64,000 nucleotides of DNA from Variovorax paradoxus (GCF_022009635.1 NZ_CP091716.1:248001-312000); one strand, 5' to 3'. Positions 8,068 to 17,487 are shown, numbered from the stretch's first letter. Notes: generated by a model from the sequence alone, not told the origin. Numbers and translations: made by a program.

Positions 8068-8880
8068 ATGACGCCGCAAGCCGTCCTCGAGCACTACGAC
8101 CGGGGGCTGCCGTGGCCGGCCGATCGCCCGCTCCCGATTGCCGCGAACGTCGACGCGGCCTACCAGCAGGCGCTGGCCCTGCGCGCGCTGCGCATCGCGC
8201 GGGGCGAGCGCCCGGTCGGCTACAAGATCGGCTTCACCAACCGCACCATCTGGCCCCGCTACGAGGTCTATGCGCCCATCTGGGGCACCGTGTGGCACAC
8301 GACGCTCACACGAATCAGCAGCAGCGGCAGCAGCAGCGCCGCCGAACTGAGCCTGGACAAGCTCTGCCAGCCGCGCCTGGAGCCGGAGATCGTGTTCGGC
8401 ATGGCCGCGACACCGCCGCAAGGCGCCACGCTGGAAGAGCTCTTTCGCTGCATCGCATGGCTCGCGCCGGGTTTCGAGATCGTGCAGTCGCACCTGCCCG
8501 GCTGGAAGTTCAGCGCCGCCGACACCGTGGCCGATGGCGCGCTGCATGCGCGCCTGCTGGTCGGCAATGAGACATCGGTCGGCCGCTTCGCCACCAGTGC
8601 GCAGGCGCTGGACGAGTTGCTCGGCCGCACGCGCGTGAGGCTCTACCGCGGCGATGCGCTCGTCGAGGAAGGCAAGGGCGTCAACGTGCTCGACGGCCCG
8701 CTGCATGCCTTGCACCACTTCAACCAGGAACTGCAGCGCTGCCCCGGCGCACCGGCGCTGATGCCCGGCGACGTGGTCACCACCGGCACCTGGACCGACG
8801 CCTGGCCGCTGGAGCCCGGCCAGTCCTGGCGCGCCGAGTTCGACGCGCCTTTCGACTCGCTCGGCATCGCGCTGCGCTAG
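8068..8880 (+). CDS. 2-keto-4-pentenoate hydratase-like / FAH-superfamily protein
   Basis: The 270-residue protein resembles the MhpD/DmpE hydratase branch of the fumarylacetoacetase superfamily. It has the VGYKIGFTN motif near residue 52 and the metal-binding LEPEIVFG, and near the C-terminus MPGDVVTTGTWTDAWPLEPG. Such enzymes add water to 2-hydroxypenta-2,4-dienoate after meta-cleavage of aromatics. No meta-cleavage gene is adjacent, so the substrate is uncertain. A Ser-rich insert (SSSGSSS) encoded by an AGC repeat at 8317-8337 sits in a surface loop and looks like a slippage product. Confidence 0.78.
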   Translation: MTPQAVLEHYDRGLPWPADRPLPIAANVDAAYQQALALRALRIARGERPVGYKIGFTNRTIWPRYEVYAPIWGTVWHTTLTRISSSGSSSAAELSLDKLCQPRLEPEIVFGMAATPPQGATLEELFRCIAWLAPGFEIVQSHLPGWKFSAADTVADGALHARLLVGNETSVGRFATSAQALDELLGRTRVRLYRGDALVEEGKGVNVLDGPLHALHHFNQELQRCPGAPALMPGDVVTTGTWTDAWPLEPGQSWRAEFDAPFDSLGIALR

Positions 8881-8896
8881 CGGCGGTTTACGCCAT

Positions 8897-9817
8897 TCAG
8901 AGCGGCGCGATCGGGATGCAGATGTTGCATTCGAAGGCGCCGGTCTTCTCGTCGAACGCGCCGCCCGGCGGGTAGTGCTCGAACGCGGGCCGGTTGTCGA
9001 ACTGGAAGCCGCTGGCCGGCAGCCAGTCGCGCAGCAGGCGCGTCCAGGCGGCGTTGATCTCCGGCGGCAGGCCGTGGAACCTCATCGACGCGTAGCGCCC
9101 GCCGGGCAGCACCGTCTTCTGGAAGCCGCCGTCGGGCACGAAGCCTTCCGGCACTTCCACCCCAGCGTCGTAGCGCGAATGCTCCGGCGCGGTGATGCTC
9201 GGGTCGTCGTGGCTGATGCCGTAGCGCGCATGCGGCCACAGGTTGTGCACGGTGATCCAGGGGGCCACCTGCGTGTTCCAGAAGGCGCCCACCGGCGCGC
9301 CGAACGGGCCCACGTAACGCAGGTAGGCGATGGTGACGGGCGGGCGGGTGATGAGATCGACGTGCATGGGCGTTGCCTCCGTTGGCGCGGTGTCGCGCGA
9401 TGAAGGAACATTCTTCGTGAAGCCGTGCAAGGCGGTCTGATCAGGATTGCTCTGTGTGTCTGTCGGCGCCCAGCGGTGCGCCGCGCGCCATGCCGTCGGC
9501 GAACTGCCGAAGTGCGCGCGGAAGGCCCGCGAGAACGCCTCGCCCGAGCCGAAGCCCACCGACAGCGCGGCGTCGAGCACCGACACGCGCGGCTGCGTCG
9601 CCAGCCGCAGCGCCGCCACCTCCACCCGGCGCCTGCGGATGTAGTCGCCCAGCGTCTCGCCGGCCCATGCCGCGAACAGCCGGTGGAAGTGATACGCCGA
9701 GAAGTGCGCCACGTCGGCCAGCGCCGCCAACTCGAGCGGCTCGTCGAGGTGGTCGTCGATGTGCGTCAGCACCTTGTGCATGCGCCATTCGTATTCGCAG
9801 CGGTGATCGCGCGGCAT
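8897..9817 (-). CDS. AraC-family regulator with GyrI-like effector domain
   Basis: This 306-residue protein has an N-terminal AraC DNA-binding domain with two HTH units (LAALADVAHFSAYHFHRLFA, and VLDAALSVGFGSGEAFSRAF). After a linker near 115-150, a GyrI-like domain follows (VTIAYLRYVGPFGAPVGAFW ... CNICIPIAPL). This architecture, as in Rob/SbmC-type regulators, usually senses lipophilic or toxic small molecules. It lies 7 bp downstream of the lysR gene at 9825-10727 on the same strand and is probably co-transcribed with it. Confidence 0.88.
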   Translation of the reverse strand: MPRDHRCEYEWRMHKVLTHIDDHLDEPLELAALADVAHFSAYHFHRLFAAWAGETLGDYIRRRRVEVAALRLATQPRVSVLDAALSVGFGSGEAFSRAFRAHFGSSPTAWRAAHRWAPTDTQSNPDQTALHGFTKNVPSSRDTAPTEATPMHVDLITRPPVTIAYLRYVGPFGAPVGAFWNTQVAPWITVHNLWPHARYGISHDDPSITAPEHSRYDAGVEVPEGFVPDGGFQKTVLPGGRYASMRFHGLPPEINAAWTRLLRDWLPASGFQFDNRPAFEHYPPGGAFDEKTGAFECNICIPIAPL

Positions 9818-9824
9818 GTCCGCC

Positions 9825-10727
9825 TCAGCCTTGCCGCGCCTGCCCGAGCAGCCAGTCGCTGAAGAACTTCAGCAGCGGCCGCTGGTCGGCGCGCTCCGGC
9901 GTGACGAGGTAGTAGTTGCGCTCGCCGGACAGCGGCCGCGCGCATGCCACCACCAGCTCGCCGCGCGCCAGTTCGTCGGCCACCAGCATCGTCGGCATCA
10001 GCGCCACGCCGAGGCCGTGCGAGGCGGCGGCCGCGAGGATGGAGAACAGCTCGTAGCGCGGTCCGCCGCGCGCGTTGGGCGCGTCGATCTGCTGCGCGTC
10101 GAACCACTGGCGCCAGCCGTCGGGCCGGGTGCTCTGCTGCAGCAGCGGCATCTTCGCGATGGCGGCCGGCGTCACGGCCTTGCCGCGCGGCAGCAGGGCG
10201 GGGCTGCACACCGGCACCACGTCCTCGTGCATCAGCAGCAGCGCATGCGTGCCGGCCCAGTTCTCGACCTGCGCGGGCGTGCCGGCATAGAGCGCGGCGT
10301 CGAACTCCGCGTCGGCGAAGAGGAAAGGGCGGGTGCGTGTCTCGATGTGCACCACCACGTCGGGCTGCAGCGCCGCGAAGCCCTTCAGGCGCGGCATGAG
10401 CCAGCGGGTGGCGAAGGTGGGCACGGCCGCCAGCGAGAGGGAGCCGCCTTCGCCCTGGTGGGCCATCGCGTCGAGCGTGTCGCGCTCCATGGCCTCGAGG
10501 CGCTTGGCGGTCTGGCGTGCATAGGCCGCCCCGCTGGCCGTGAGCGCCACGCCATGCCGCGTGCGGCGGAACAGCGCCACGCCCAGGAAGGCTTCGAGCG
10601 TGCCGATCTGGCGCGACACCGCGCTCTGGGTGAGGGCCAGTTCCTGCGCGGCGCGCGTGTAGCTCTCGTGGCGCGCTGCCGCGTCGAAGCACACCAGGGT
10701 CTGCAGGGGCGGTATCTTGCGGCGCAT
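9825..10727 (-). CDS. LysR-type regulator, probable glutarate regulator (GcdR-like)
   Basis: This 300-residue LTTR of the GcvA-like branch has an N-terminal winged HTH (YTRAAQELALTQSAVSRQIG) and a C-terminal substrate-binding domain. It is divergent from glutaryl-CoA dehydrogenase. The LysR, gcdH and class III CoA-transferase arrangement matches the glutarate locus of pseudomonads and burkholderias, so it is probably the local activator. I chose the start at 10727 (MRRKIPPLQTLVCF). An ATG 72 bp upstream would add residues outside the family pattern. Confidence 0.85.
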   Translation of the reverse strand: MRRKIPPLQTLVCFDAAARHESYTRAAQELALTQSAVSRQIGTLEAFLGVALFRRTRHGVALTASGAAYARQTAKRLEAMERDTLDAMAHQGEGGSLSLAAVPTFATRWLMPRLKGFAALQPDVVVHIETRTRPFLFADAEFDAALYAGTPAQVENWAGTHALLLMHEDVVPVCSPALLPRGKAVTPAAIAKMPLLQQSTRPDGWRQWFDAQQIDAPNARGGPRYELFSILAAAASHGLGVALMPTMLVADELARGELVVACARPLSGERNYYLVTPERADQRPLLKFFSDWLLGQARQG

Positions 10728-10913
10728 GTATGCCTGGAAAGTATGAATGGAACGCAGCGCCCGCCAATGGAGAAGCTGCCGGAACATCTTGCAAGACATT
10801 CTACGAACGCATATCTGGGTGAGGAATCCTCGTTTGCGTCATGGCTCCCCGGTGGCTAGGATCGACCGATCCCCCTCTTTTTGTTTTCTTCCCCCTTCTC
10901 CGGAGACAGCCAC
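10728..10913. promoter_or_regulatory. Divergent lysR/gcdH control region
   Basis: This 186-bp region holds the shared promoters. Two short dyads stand out: TCTTGCAAGA at 10787-10796 (perfect palindrome) and GAGGAATCCTC at 10821-10831 (one central asymmetry). Either could be a LysR contact site. A Shine-Dalgarno-like GGAGA lies about 10 nt upstream of the gcdH ATG. Confidence 0.4.
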
Positions 10914-12113
10914 ATGGCCGCCAAAGCGCAATTCCACTGGGACGACCCCCTTCTTCTCGACCAGCAACTGACCGACGAAGAACGCATGATCCGCGACGCG
11001 GCCAACGCCTACTGCCAGGAGCGCCTGGCGCCCCGCGTCACCGAAGGCTTCCGCACCGGCGAGACCGACCCGGCCATCTTCCGCGAGATGGGCGCGCTCG
11101 GCCTGCTCGGCCCGACCATCCCCGAGCAGTACGGCGGCCCCGGCCTCAACTACGTGGCCTACGGCCTGATCGCCCGCGAAGTCGAGCGCGTCGACTCCGG
11201 CTACCGCTCGATGGCCAGCGTGCAGAGCTCGCTGGTGATGGTGCCCATCTTCGAATTCGGCACCGAGGCGCAGAAGCAGAAGTTCCTGCCCAAGCTCGCC
11301 ACCGGCGAATGGATCGGCTGCTTCGGCCTGACCGAGCCCGACCACGGCTCCGACCCCGGCAGCATGGCCACGCGCGCCAAGAAGGTGCCGGGCGGCTACT
11401 CGCTCAGCGGCTCGAAGATGTGGATCAGCAACTCGCCCATCGCCGACGTGTTCGTCGTGTGGGCCAAGGAAGTCAGCGAAAGCGGCACGGTCGGCCCCAT
11501 TCGCGGCTTCGTGCTCGAAAAGGGCATGAAGGGCCTCTCGGCCCCCGCCATCCACGGCAAGGTCGGCCTGCGTGCCAGCATCACCGGCGAGATCGTGATG
11601 GACGGCGTGTTCTGCCCCGAGGAAAACGCCTTCCCCGAAGTGCAGGGCCTCAAGGGCCCCTTCACCTGCCTGAACAGCGCCCGCTACGGCATCTCCTGGG
11701 GCGCCCTGGGCGCCGCCGAAGACTGCTGGCACCGCGCCCGCCAGTACACGCTGGACCGCAAGCAGTTCGGCCGCCCGCTGGCCGCCAACCAGCTCATCCA
11801 GAAGAAGCTGGCCGACATGCAGACCGAGATCACGCTGGGCCTGCAAGGCAGCCTGCGCCTGGGCCGCATGAAGGACGAAGGCATCGCCGCGGTGGAAATC
11901 ACCTCGATCATGAAGCGCAACAACTGCGGCAAGTCGCTGGACATCGCCCGCATGGCGCGCGACATGATGGGCGGCAACGGCATCAGCGACGAATTCGGCG
12001 TGGCCCGCCACCTGGTGAACCTGGAAGTGGTCAACACCTACGAAGGCACGCACGACATCCACGCGCTCATCCTGGGCCGCGCCATCACCGGCATCGCCGC
12101 GTTTTCGAACTAA
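10914..12113 (+). CDS. gcdH: Glutaryl-CoA dehydrogenase
   Basis: The enzyme has 399 residues and an acyl-CoA dehydrogenase fold. It oxidises and decarboxylates glutaryl-CoA to crotonyl-CoA with FAD, in lysine and glutarate breakdown. The sequence shows the FAD/substrate signature [15 protein letters not shown], the [16 protein letters not shown] region and the catalytic Glu (about 377) in [20 protein letters not shown], all typical of GcdH. The ATG at 10914 is preceded by a good ribosome-binding site; an in-frame ATG 33 bp upstream is less likely. The 85-bp repeat follows directly, then the CoA-transferase gene. Confidence 0.95.
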   Translation: MAAKAQFHWDDPLLLDQQLTDEERMIRDAANAYCQERLAPRVTEGFRTGETDPAIFREMGALGLLGPTIPEQYGGPGLNYVAYGLIAREVERVDSGYRSMASVQSSLVMVPIFEFGTEAQKQKFLPKLATGEWIGCFGLTEPDHGSDPGSMATRAKKVPGGYSLSGSKMWISNSPIADVFVVWAKEVSESGTVGPIRGFVLEKGMKGLSAPAIHGKVGLRASITGEIVMDGVFCPEENAFPEVQGLKGPFTCLNSARYGISWGALGAAEDCWHRARQYTLDRKQFGRPLAANQLIQKKLADMQTEITLGLQGSLRLGRMKDEGIAAVEITSIMKRNNCGKSLDIARMARDMMGGNGISDEFGVARHLVNLEVVNTYEGTHDIHALILGRAITGIAAFSN

Positions 12114-12195
12114 CCCCCAGTCTTACTCACTTCGTGTACACGCCAACCCCCTTCCAGGGGGCGACGCCAGCGGCCCGGCAAAGCCGGTTCCGCGG
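12114..12195 (+). repeat. Oriented double-hairpin intergenic repeat, copy 1
   Basis: This copy begins immediately after the gcdH stop codon with CCCCCAG and ends in CCGCGG. It contains a C-tract/G-tract hairpin (CCCCCTTCCAGGGGG) and the hairpin GCGGCCCGGCAAAGCCGG ending TTCCGC. It is the most diverged of four copies in the window. It probably forms RNA structure between gcdH and the CoA-transferase gene. No ORF or target-site duplication is visible. Confidence 0.85.
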
Positions 12196-12228
12196 CATCT
12201 CTCGAACAGCGAGACAACACCGACTCAG

Positions 12229-13473
12229 ATGACGATGAACAAACCGGCCGCAGCACTCGACGGCATCAAGGTCCTGGATCTGTCCCGCGTGCTCGCGGGC
12301 CCGTGGTGCACGCAGATCCTGGCGGACCTGGGCGCCGACGTCGTCAAGATCGAGCGCCCCGGCGTCGGCGACGACACGCGCACCTGGGGGCCGCCCTTCA
12401 TCAAGGACGCCGACGGCAACGACACCGACCAGGCCAGCTACTTCACCGCCTGCAACCGCAACAAGCGCTCGGTCACGGTCGACATGGCCACGCCCGAGGG
12501 GCAGGCGCTGCTCAGGCAGATGGCGGCGCAGGCCGACATCGTGGTGGAGAACTTCAAGACCGGCGGCCTCAAGCAATACGGCCTCGACCAGGAAAGCCTG
12601 CGCGCGGCCAACCCGCGCCTCATCTACTGCAGCGTCACCGGCTTCGGCCACGACGGACCCTACGCGGAGCGCGCCGGCTACGACCTGATGATCCAGGCCA
12701 TGACCGGCATGATGAGCATCACCGGCCGTCCCGACGACGTGCCCGGCGGCGGCCCGCTGCGCGTGGGCGTGGCGCTGACCGACCTGTTCACCGGCGTCTA
12801 CGCCAGCACCGCCATCCTGGCCGCGCTGCAGGTGCGCGACCGCACCGGCGAAGGCCAGCACATCGACATGGCGCTGCTCGACGTGGGCATGGCCATCCTC
12901 GCCAACCAGGCGAGCGCCTTCCTCAACACCGGCAAGGCGCCCGGGCGCCAGGGCAACACGCACCCGAGCCTCGCGCCATACCAGGACTTCCCGACGCAGG
13001 ACGGCGCGATGCTGCTGGCCATCGGCAACAACGGCCAGTTCGCGCGCTTCTGCGAAGCCGGCGGCCACCCCGAGTGGGCGAGCGACGCGCGCTTTGCCAC
13101 CAACACCCTTCGCGTGAAGCACCGCGGCGTGCTCATTCCGATGATGGAAGAACTCACGCGCACCCGCACCACGGCCGCGTGGGTCACGCTGCTCGAGGAC
13201 AAGGCCGTGCCCTGCGGCCCGATCAACGACATCGCGCAGGCCTTCGACGACGCGCAGGTGCAGGCGCGCGGCCTCAAGGTGACGCTGCCGCGCGACGCGG
13301 GCGACGGCATTGCCAGCATCGCCGGCGTGGCGAGCCCGCTGCGCCTGTCGGCCACGCCGCCGGTGCTGCGCCACGCGCCGCCCGCGCTGGGCCAGCACAC
13401 GCGCGAGGTGCTTGCCGAGATGGGCATCGACGACGCCCGCTTCGACGCCCTGCGATCCGCCGGCGTGGTCTGA
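12229..13473 (+). CDS. Class III CoA-transferase (CaiB/BaiF), probable glutarate CoA-transferase
   Basis: The 414-residue family III CoA-transferase has N-terminal KVLDLSRVLAGPWCTQILAD, then LGADVVKIERPG, and the catalytic Asp in HIDMALLDVGM near residue 219. Family members move CoA between acids through an aspartyl-CoA anhydride. Downstream of gcdH it is expected to make glutaryl-CoA from glutarate with succinyl-CoA as donor; this role comes from context and known loci. The ATG at 12229 is used; ATG 12235 is an alternative. Confidence 0.88.
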   Translation: MTMNKPAAALDGIKVLDLSRVLAGPWCTQILADLGADVVKIERPGVGDDTRTWGPPFIKDADGNDTDQASYFTACNRNKRSVTVDMATPEGQALLRQMAAQADIVVENFKTGGLKQYGLDQESLRAANPRLIYCSVTGFGHDGPYAERAGYDLMIQAMTGMMSITGRPDDVPGGGPLRVGVALTDLFTGVYASTAILAALQVRDRTGEGQHIDMALLDVGMAILANQASAFLNTGKAPGRQGNTHPSLAPYQDFPTQDGAMLLAIGNNGQFARFCEAGGHPEWASDARFATNTLRVKHRGVLIPMMEELTRTRTTAAWVTLLEDKAVPCGPINDIAQAFDDAQVQARGLKVTLPRDAGDGIASIAGVASPLRLSATPPVLRHAPPALGQHTREVLAEMGIDDARFDALRSAGVV

Positions 13474-13486
13474 AGAGGCGTCAGGC

Positions 13487-13918
13487 ATGACGAGCCCGAT
13501 GCGCCCACCGTTCTCGGTGCTGCGCATCGACCATGTCGTGCTGCGCGTGAAAGACATGGAGCGCGCCGTCGCGTTCTATCGCGAGGTGCTGGGCTGCACC
13601 GTCGAGAAGCGCCGCGACGACCTGGGGCTCGTGCACATGCGCGCCGGCGCGAGCCTGATCGACCTCGTCTCGCCCGACGGCCCGCTGGGGCGGCAGGGCG
13701 GGGCGCTGCCGGGTGCCGAGGGCCGCAACCTCGATCACCTCTGCCTGCGCATCGAGCCCTTCGACGAAGCCGGCATCCGCGCGCTGATGGCGCGGCACGG
13801 CGTCGCCATCCACGGCGAGGTGCACCACAACTTCGGCGCCGAGGGCAACGGCCCGTCGATCTACTTCAGCGACCCCGACGGCAACACCGTCGAACTCAAG
13901 GGGCCCGCGGCAGCCTAG
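13487..13918 (+). CDS. VOC (glyoxalase/bleomycin resistance-like) family protein
   Basis: This 143-residue protein has paired beta-alpha-beta-beta-beta modules: RIDHVVLRVKDMERAVAFYR, LDHLCLRIEPFDEAGIRAL and the closing DPDGNTVELKG. Metal ligands are His (IDHVV), His (LDHLC) and Glu (VELKG). It starts 13 nt after the CoA-transferase stop, so it may be the last gene of the glutarate unit. Substrate unknown. Confidence 0.85.
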   Translation: MTSPMRPPFSVLRIDHVVLRVKDMERAVAFYREVLGCTVEKRRDDLGLVHMRAGASLIDLVSPDGPLGRQGGALPGAEGRNLDHLCLRIEPFDEAGIRALMARHGVAIHGEVHHNFGAEGNGPSIYFSDPDGNTVELKGPAAA

Positions 13919-14106
13919 CCGCTTTCTTCCTGCCTTCTCTTCTTGCGGATTTGTACGCCACTGTGTCCGGCGGCGCGGTGCATACACGCGCATGCAAATC
14001 CCCCGCCTGCTCGACACATCGCGGATACAGCCCGCCGATGTAATTCATGCACCGCCAGCGGGGCGAACGACACACAAGTTCATCACTTCCATCGCAAGGA
14101 ACCATC

Positions 14107-14520
14107 ATGTCCGACAAGCAAGTCCTCTACACCGGCAAGACCCACACCACCGGCGGCCGCCTGGGCGCATCGCGCAGCAGCGACGGCCATCTCGACATCC
14201 AGCTCTCGCCGCCCGGCGGCAACGGCACGGGCACCAACCCCGAGCAACTGTTCGCGGCAGGCTGGTCGGCCTGCTTCATCGGCGCGATGGGCAAGGCCGC
14301 CGGCAACCTGAAGGTCAAGCTGCCGGCCGACCTGTCGGTGGACGCCGAAGTCGACCTCGTGCTGGAGGAGGGCCAGTACTTCCTGCAGGCGCGGCTGAAC
14401 GTGAGCCTGCCGGGCCTGGACCGCGACACCGCGCAAGCGGTGGTCGAGGCCGCGCACCAGACCTGCCCTTACTCCAAGCTCACGCGCGGCAACATCGAGG
14501 TCGAACTCAATCTGGTCTGA
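14107..14520 (+). CDS. ohr: Organic hydroperoxide resistance protein (Ohr/OsmC family)
   Basis: The 137-residue thiol peroxidase reduces organic hydroperoxides with lipoylated proteins as electron source. The active Cys pair is in GWSACFIGAM and HQTCPYSKLT; GTNPEQLFAAG is also diagnostic of Ohr over OsmC. A Shine-Dalgarno AAGGA is upstream of the ATG. There is no ohrR gene beside it. The 188-bp upstream region has an inverted repeat TGCAT-N8-ATGCA at 13979-13996 of unknown meaning. Confidence 0.92.
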   Translation: MSDKQVLYTGKTHTTGGRLGASRSSDGHLDIQLSPPGGNGTGTNPEQLFAAGWSACFIGAMGKAAGNLKVKLPADLSVDAEVDLVLEEGQYFLQARLNVSLPGLDRDTAQAVVEAAHQTCPYSKLTRGNIEVELNLV

Positions 14521-14521
14521 G

Positions 14522-14980
14522 TCAGCCCGCGCGCCCGATGGTCGCCACCGCGAACACCGCCACGCCCAGCGCAAGATTCAGCATCACCAGCTTGCGCACG
14601 GTGTTCAGCCGCGCGGCGGCCACGGGCCAGGCGCTTTCTTCCACCGCGCGCCGCAGCGCCCGGAACACCGAGGCGCGGATGTAGACGTAGATCGCGGCCA
14701 TCACGATCGCGATGCTCATCATGGCCTCGATGCGCCAGTGCAGGCCGCGAAAGCCGCCTGCCGCCATGATCATTCCCACGCCGCTCACGAACAGCAGCGT
14801 GACCGACGCATCCACCCCCACGAAGAAGCGCCGCAGCGTCGCGGCCATCATGCGCAGGCGCAGCGGCGGCTCCAGCGTGGCGACGGCCGAGGGGCGCACC
14901 GCGAAGTGCATGGTCGCCATGCCGCCGACCCAGAAGGCGGCGCACAGCAGATGAATGAAGAGTGCGATGACGTAGGACAT
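14522..14980 (-). CDS. CopD-like integral membrane protein
   Basis: This 152-residue protein has four predicted TM helices starting with MSYVIALFIHLLCAAFWVGG, a His-containing first helix typical of CopD-domain and related cytochrome b-like proteins. Others include SVTLLFVSGVGMIMAAGGF, MMSIAIVMAAIYVYI and LVMLNLALGVAVFAVATIG. It ends 1 bp from the ohr stop (convergent). Function unknown; copper or heme-linked roles are guesses. Confidence 0.7.
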   Translation of the reverse strand: MSYVIALFIHLLCAAFWVGGMATMHFAVRPSAVATLEPPLRLRMMAATLRRFFVGVDASVTLLFVSGVGMIMAAGGFRGLHWRIEAMMSIAIVMAAIYVYIRASVFRALRRAVEESAWPVAAARLNTVRKLVMLNLALGVAVFAVATIGRAG

Positions 14981-15047
14981 GGGGCCCGATCAGAACACCG
15001 AAGCGGCCATGCGCGCAATGCGGCAGACCAACCCCCTTGGGGCCTGT

Positions 15048-16016
15048 TCAGGCTGCGGTGCTTCTGGCCCGCGCGGCCGTGCGCTTCTCCTTGCCGGGCG
15101 TGTCGTCGGCATAGCGCCGCATGTCGGCCACCACCCGGCGCAGCAGCTCGGCCGCGGCCGGCGACAGCATGCGCCCGTGGCGCGACACGATGTGCGAGCG
15201 CCCCTGCGACAGCAGCGGGTTCTTCATCGGCAGCTCCACCAGGTCGGGGTTGTTGGCGTTGGGCGTGAGCGAAATGCGCGTGCCCAGCGTGTAGCCCAGC
15301 CCGGCCGACACGAAATGGCCGAGCGCGCTGAACGACGTGGTGGTCAGCAGCGCGGGCAGCCGCACGCCCTCGCTGACCTCCGCGGCCTCGATGTGCTGGC
15401 GCACGCCGAAGTGGCGGTGCAGCGTGGCGCCGGGGTAGGGCAGCAGGTCGGCCAGCTTCAGCGGCCTGCCCAGCTGCGCGAGCGGGTGCGAGCGCAGCAC
15501 CATCGCCTGGATGGGCTGCGGATGCGACTGGTGCGAGGTGAGCCGGTCGTCCTTGGGCGGCTGGAACAGCATGCCGATGTGGGCGCGCTCCTCGACCACG
15601 CGGCGCACGATCTCGTCGGTGCTGGCCACGTCGAGCTCGATGGTGATCTTCGGGTGCGTGGTCATGAAGTCGCGCAGGCTGTGGCGCATGAGCCAGTCGA
15701 CGTACCCCTCGCCCGCCACCACGTCGATGTGCCCGCGCTCGATCTTGCGGATGCTGTCCATCTGCGCCATGAGGTGCTGCTTCTGGCTGTTCTGGCGCCG
15801 CACGTAGCCGGCCAGCATCTCGCCCGCGTCGGTGGCCACCACGCCGCGTCCGTGGCGCTCCAGCAGGGGCACGCCGCACTCCTGTTCGAGGATGCCGATG
15901 GCGCGGCTGACGGCCGAGGGGTCCATGTCCAGCACGTCGGCGGCGCCGCGCACCGAGCCGCTGTCGAGCACCTGCATGAAGTAGCGCACGCGGCGCGTGT
16001 CGAGCTTGTCGTCCAT
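15048..16016 (-). CDS. LysR-type regulator divergent from DUF3100 permease
   Basis: This 322-residue LTTR has an N-terminal HTH (VRGAADVLDMDPSAVSRAIG) and an effector domain with IDVVAGEGYVDWLMR. The start at 16016 (MDDKLDTRRV) fits the family; an upstream ATG adds 15 odd residues. A basic Ala/Arg/Lys tail follows residue 300. It is divergent from the DUF3100/M20/serine dehydratase genes, and the gap holds a perfect 16-bp palindrome with LTTR spacing, so it probably controls them. Confidence 0.88.
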   Translation of the reverse strand: MDDKLDTRRVRYFMQVLDSGSVRGAADVLDMDPSAVSRAIGILEQECGVPLLERHGRGVVATDAGEMLAGYVRRQNSQKQHLMAQMDSIRKIERGHIDVVAGEGYVDWLMRHSLRDFMTTHPKITIELDVASTDEIVRRVVEERAHIGMLFQPPKDDRLTSHQSHPQPIQAMVLRSHPLAQLGRPLKLADLLPYPGATLHRHFGVRQHIEAAEVSEGVRLPALLTTTSFSALGHFVSAGLGYTLGTRISLTPNANNPDLVELPMKNPLLSQGRSHIVSRHGRMLSPAAAELLRRVVADMRRYADDTPGKEKRTAARARSTAA

Positions 16017-16050
16017 GGCCCGGTCTCCTGAAAATCGTGGCGAGTGTTGC

Positions 16051-16093
16051 ATTCGATGCATCGAATATCCTTATTTACGGTCATTGATGCAAT
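16051..16093. promoter_or_regulatory. LysR recognition palindrome and half-site
   Basis: ATTCGATGCATCGAAT at 16051-16066 is a perfect palindrome containing T-N11-A, the LTTR core spacing. A related half-site TTGATGCAAT follows at 16084-16093, closer to the permease start. This recognition-plus-activation layout is typical of LTTR-controlled divergent promoters. Confidence 0.6.
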
Positions 16094-16143
16094 AGAGCCG
16101 GACGCGGAAACTCCCCGGCATTCCGCCAGAAGAAGCCCCACCC

Positions 16144-17487
16144 ATGACCTCCGCCGCCTCCGCACCCCTCTCCGCTGCCGCGCCCTGCGGCGCCTCCGGA
16201 AAACTCAAGCTCGCGCTCGTCACGCTGGCCATCGTGGCCGGGGCCGAGCTCATCGGGCCGGTGCAGTTCAGCGTCGGCCCCGGCAAGGTGGCGCTGCTGC
16301 CGATGCTGTGGGCGCTGCTGATCGCGGCCGTGTGGGGCGTCGCGCAGCGCCGCCTGCCGGGCGCGGTGCGCGTGGCCACCGCCGAGCAGTCGCTGGCCGG
16401 CGGCCTGCTGAACGCGGGGCTGCTGCTGTTCGTGGTGAAGCTGGGCCTGACGGTGGGCGCCGCGCTGCCGCAGGTCAAGCAGGCCGGCTGGGCGCTGCTG
16501 TTCCAGGAGTTCGGCCATGCGCTCGGCACCCTGGCGTTGGGCCTGCCGCTGGCGCTGCTGCTGGGCATCAAGCGCGAGGCCGTGGGCGCGACCTTTTCTG
16601 TGGGCCGCGAGGGCAACCTCGTGATCATCGGAGAGAAGTACGGCATGGCCTCGCCCGAAGGCCGCGGCGTGCTGGCCGAGTACATCACCGGCACCGTGCT
16701 GGGCGCGCTCTTCATCGCGGTGCTGGCGGGCTTCGTGGCCAGCCTGCACATCTTCGATCCGCGTTCGCTGGCCATGGGCGCCGGCGTGGGCTCGGGCAGC
16801 CTGATGGCCGCCGCGCTGGGCGCCATCGCCGCGCAGCAGCCGGCCGAGATGCTGCCGCAGCTCACCGCCATCGCCGCCGCGTCGAACCTGCTGACCACCG
16901 TGGCCGGCTTCTACTTCACGCTGTTCCTGTCGCTGCCCCTTTGCTCGTGGCTCTACGGCAAGCTGGAGCCGGTGCTGGGCCGCTTCTCGAAGCGCGGCGC
17001 GCAGGACGCGGCGGGCACGGGCGCCGTGTCGCAAGTCAGCTTGGCGCACGGCGGTGCCATGTCGCTGCGCGACACGCTGGTCGCCTGGGCCGTGGTGGGC
17101 GGCGGCGTGCTCATCGGCAATTCGCTGACCTACAAGGTGCCGCTGCTGGTGTCGCTCGAAGGCATGGCCGCGGTGGTGGTCATCGCGCTGGTGGTCGAGG
17201 GCATCAAGCGCCTGGTGCCGCGCCTGCCGATGGTGCTGATGCTGTCGGTGGTGGCCACCCTGGCGGGCATTCCGGGGCTGTTCCCGTTCTCGGACGCGCT
17301 CATCGCCATCACCGGCAAGCTCAACTTCCTGGCCTTCACCACGCCGGTGCTGGCGCTGGCCGGCTTCTCGGTCGCCAAGGACCTGCCGGTGTTCCGCCAG
17401 CTGGGCTGGCGCATCGTGGTGGTGTCGCTCACCGCCACGGCCGGCACCTTCCTAGGCGCGACCCTGATCGCCGAATTCTTCCACTGA
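16144..17487 (+). CDS. DUF3100 multi-pass membrane protein, probable transporter
   Basis: This 447-residue hydrophobic protein has about 10-12 predicted TM helices. It resembles DUF3100 proteins (SVGREGNLVIIGEKYG, and LNFLAFTTPVLALAGFSVAK near the end). No transported substrate has been assigned as far as I know. The M20 amidohydrolase and serine dehydratase genes directly downstream suggest uptake of an N-acyl amino acid or similar amide; this is inference. Copy 2 of the repeat follows its stop by 13 bp. Confidence 0.75.
   Translation: MTSAASAPLSAAAPCGASGKLKLALVTLAIVAGAELIGPVQFSVGPGKVALLPMLWALLIAAVWGVAQRRLPGAVRVATAEQSLAGGLLNAGLLLFVVKLGLTVGAALPQVKQAGWALLFQEFGHALGTLALGLPLALLLGIKREAVGATFSVGREGNLVIIGEKYGMASPEGRGVLAEYITGTVLGALFIAVLAGFVASLHIFDPRSLAMGAGVGSGSLMAAALGAIAAQQPAEMLPQLTAIAAASNLLTTVAGFYFTLFLSLPLCSWLYGKLEPVLGRFSKRGAQDAAGTGAVSQVSLAHGGAMSLRDTLVAWAVVGGGVLIGNSLTYKVPLLVSLEGMAAVVVIALVVEGIKRLVPRLPMVLMLSVVATLAGIPGLFPFSDALIAITGKLNFLAFTTPVLALAGFSVAKDLPVFRQLGWRIVVVSLTATAGTFLGATLIAEFFH

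Noticed and set aside
13979..13996. TGCAT-N8-ATGCA as an OhrR box upstream of ohr
   Set aside because: It does not resemble known OhrR operators (TACAAT-type), and no ohrR gene is adjacent.
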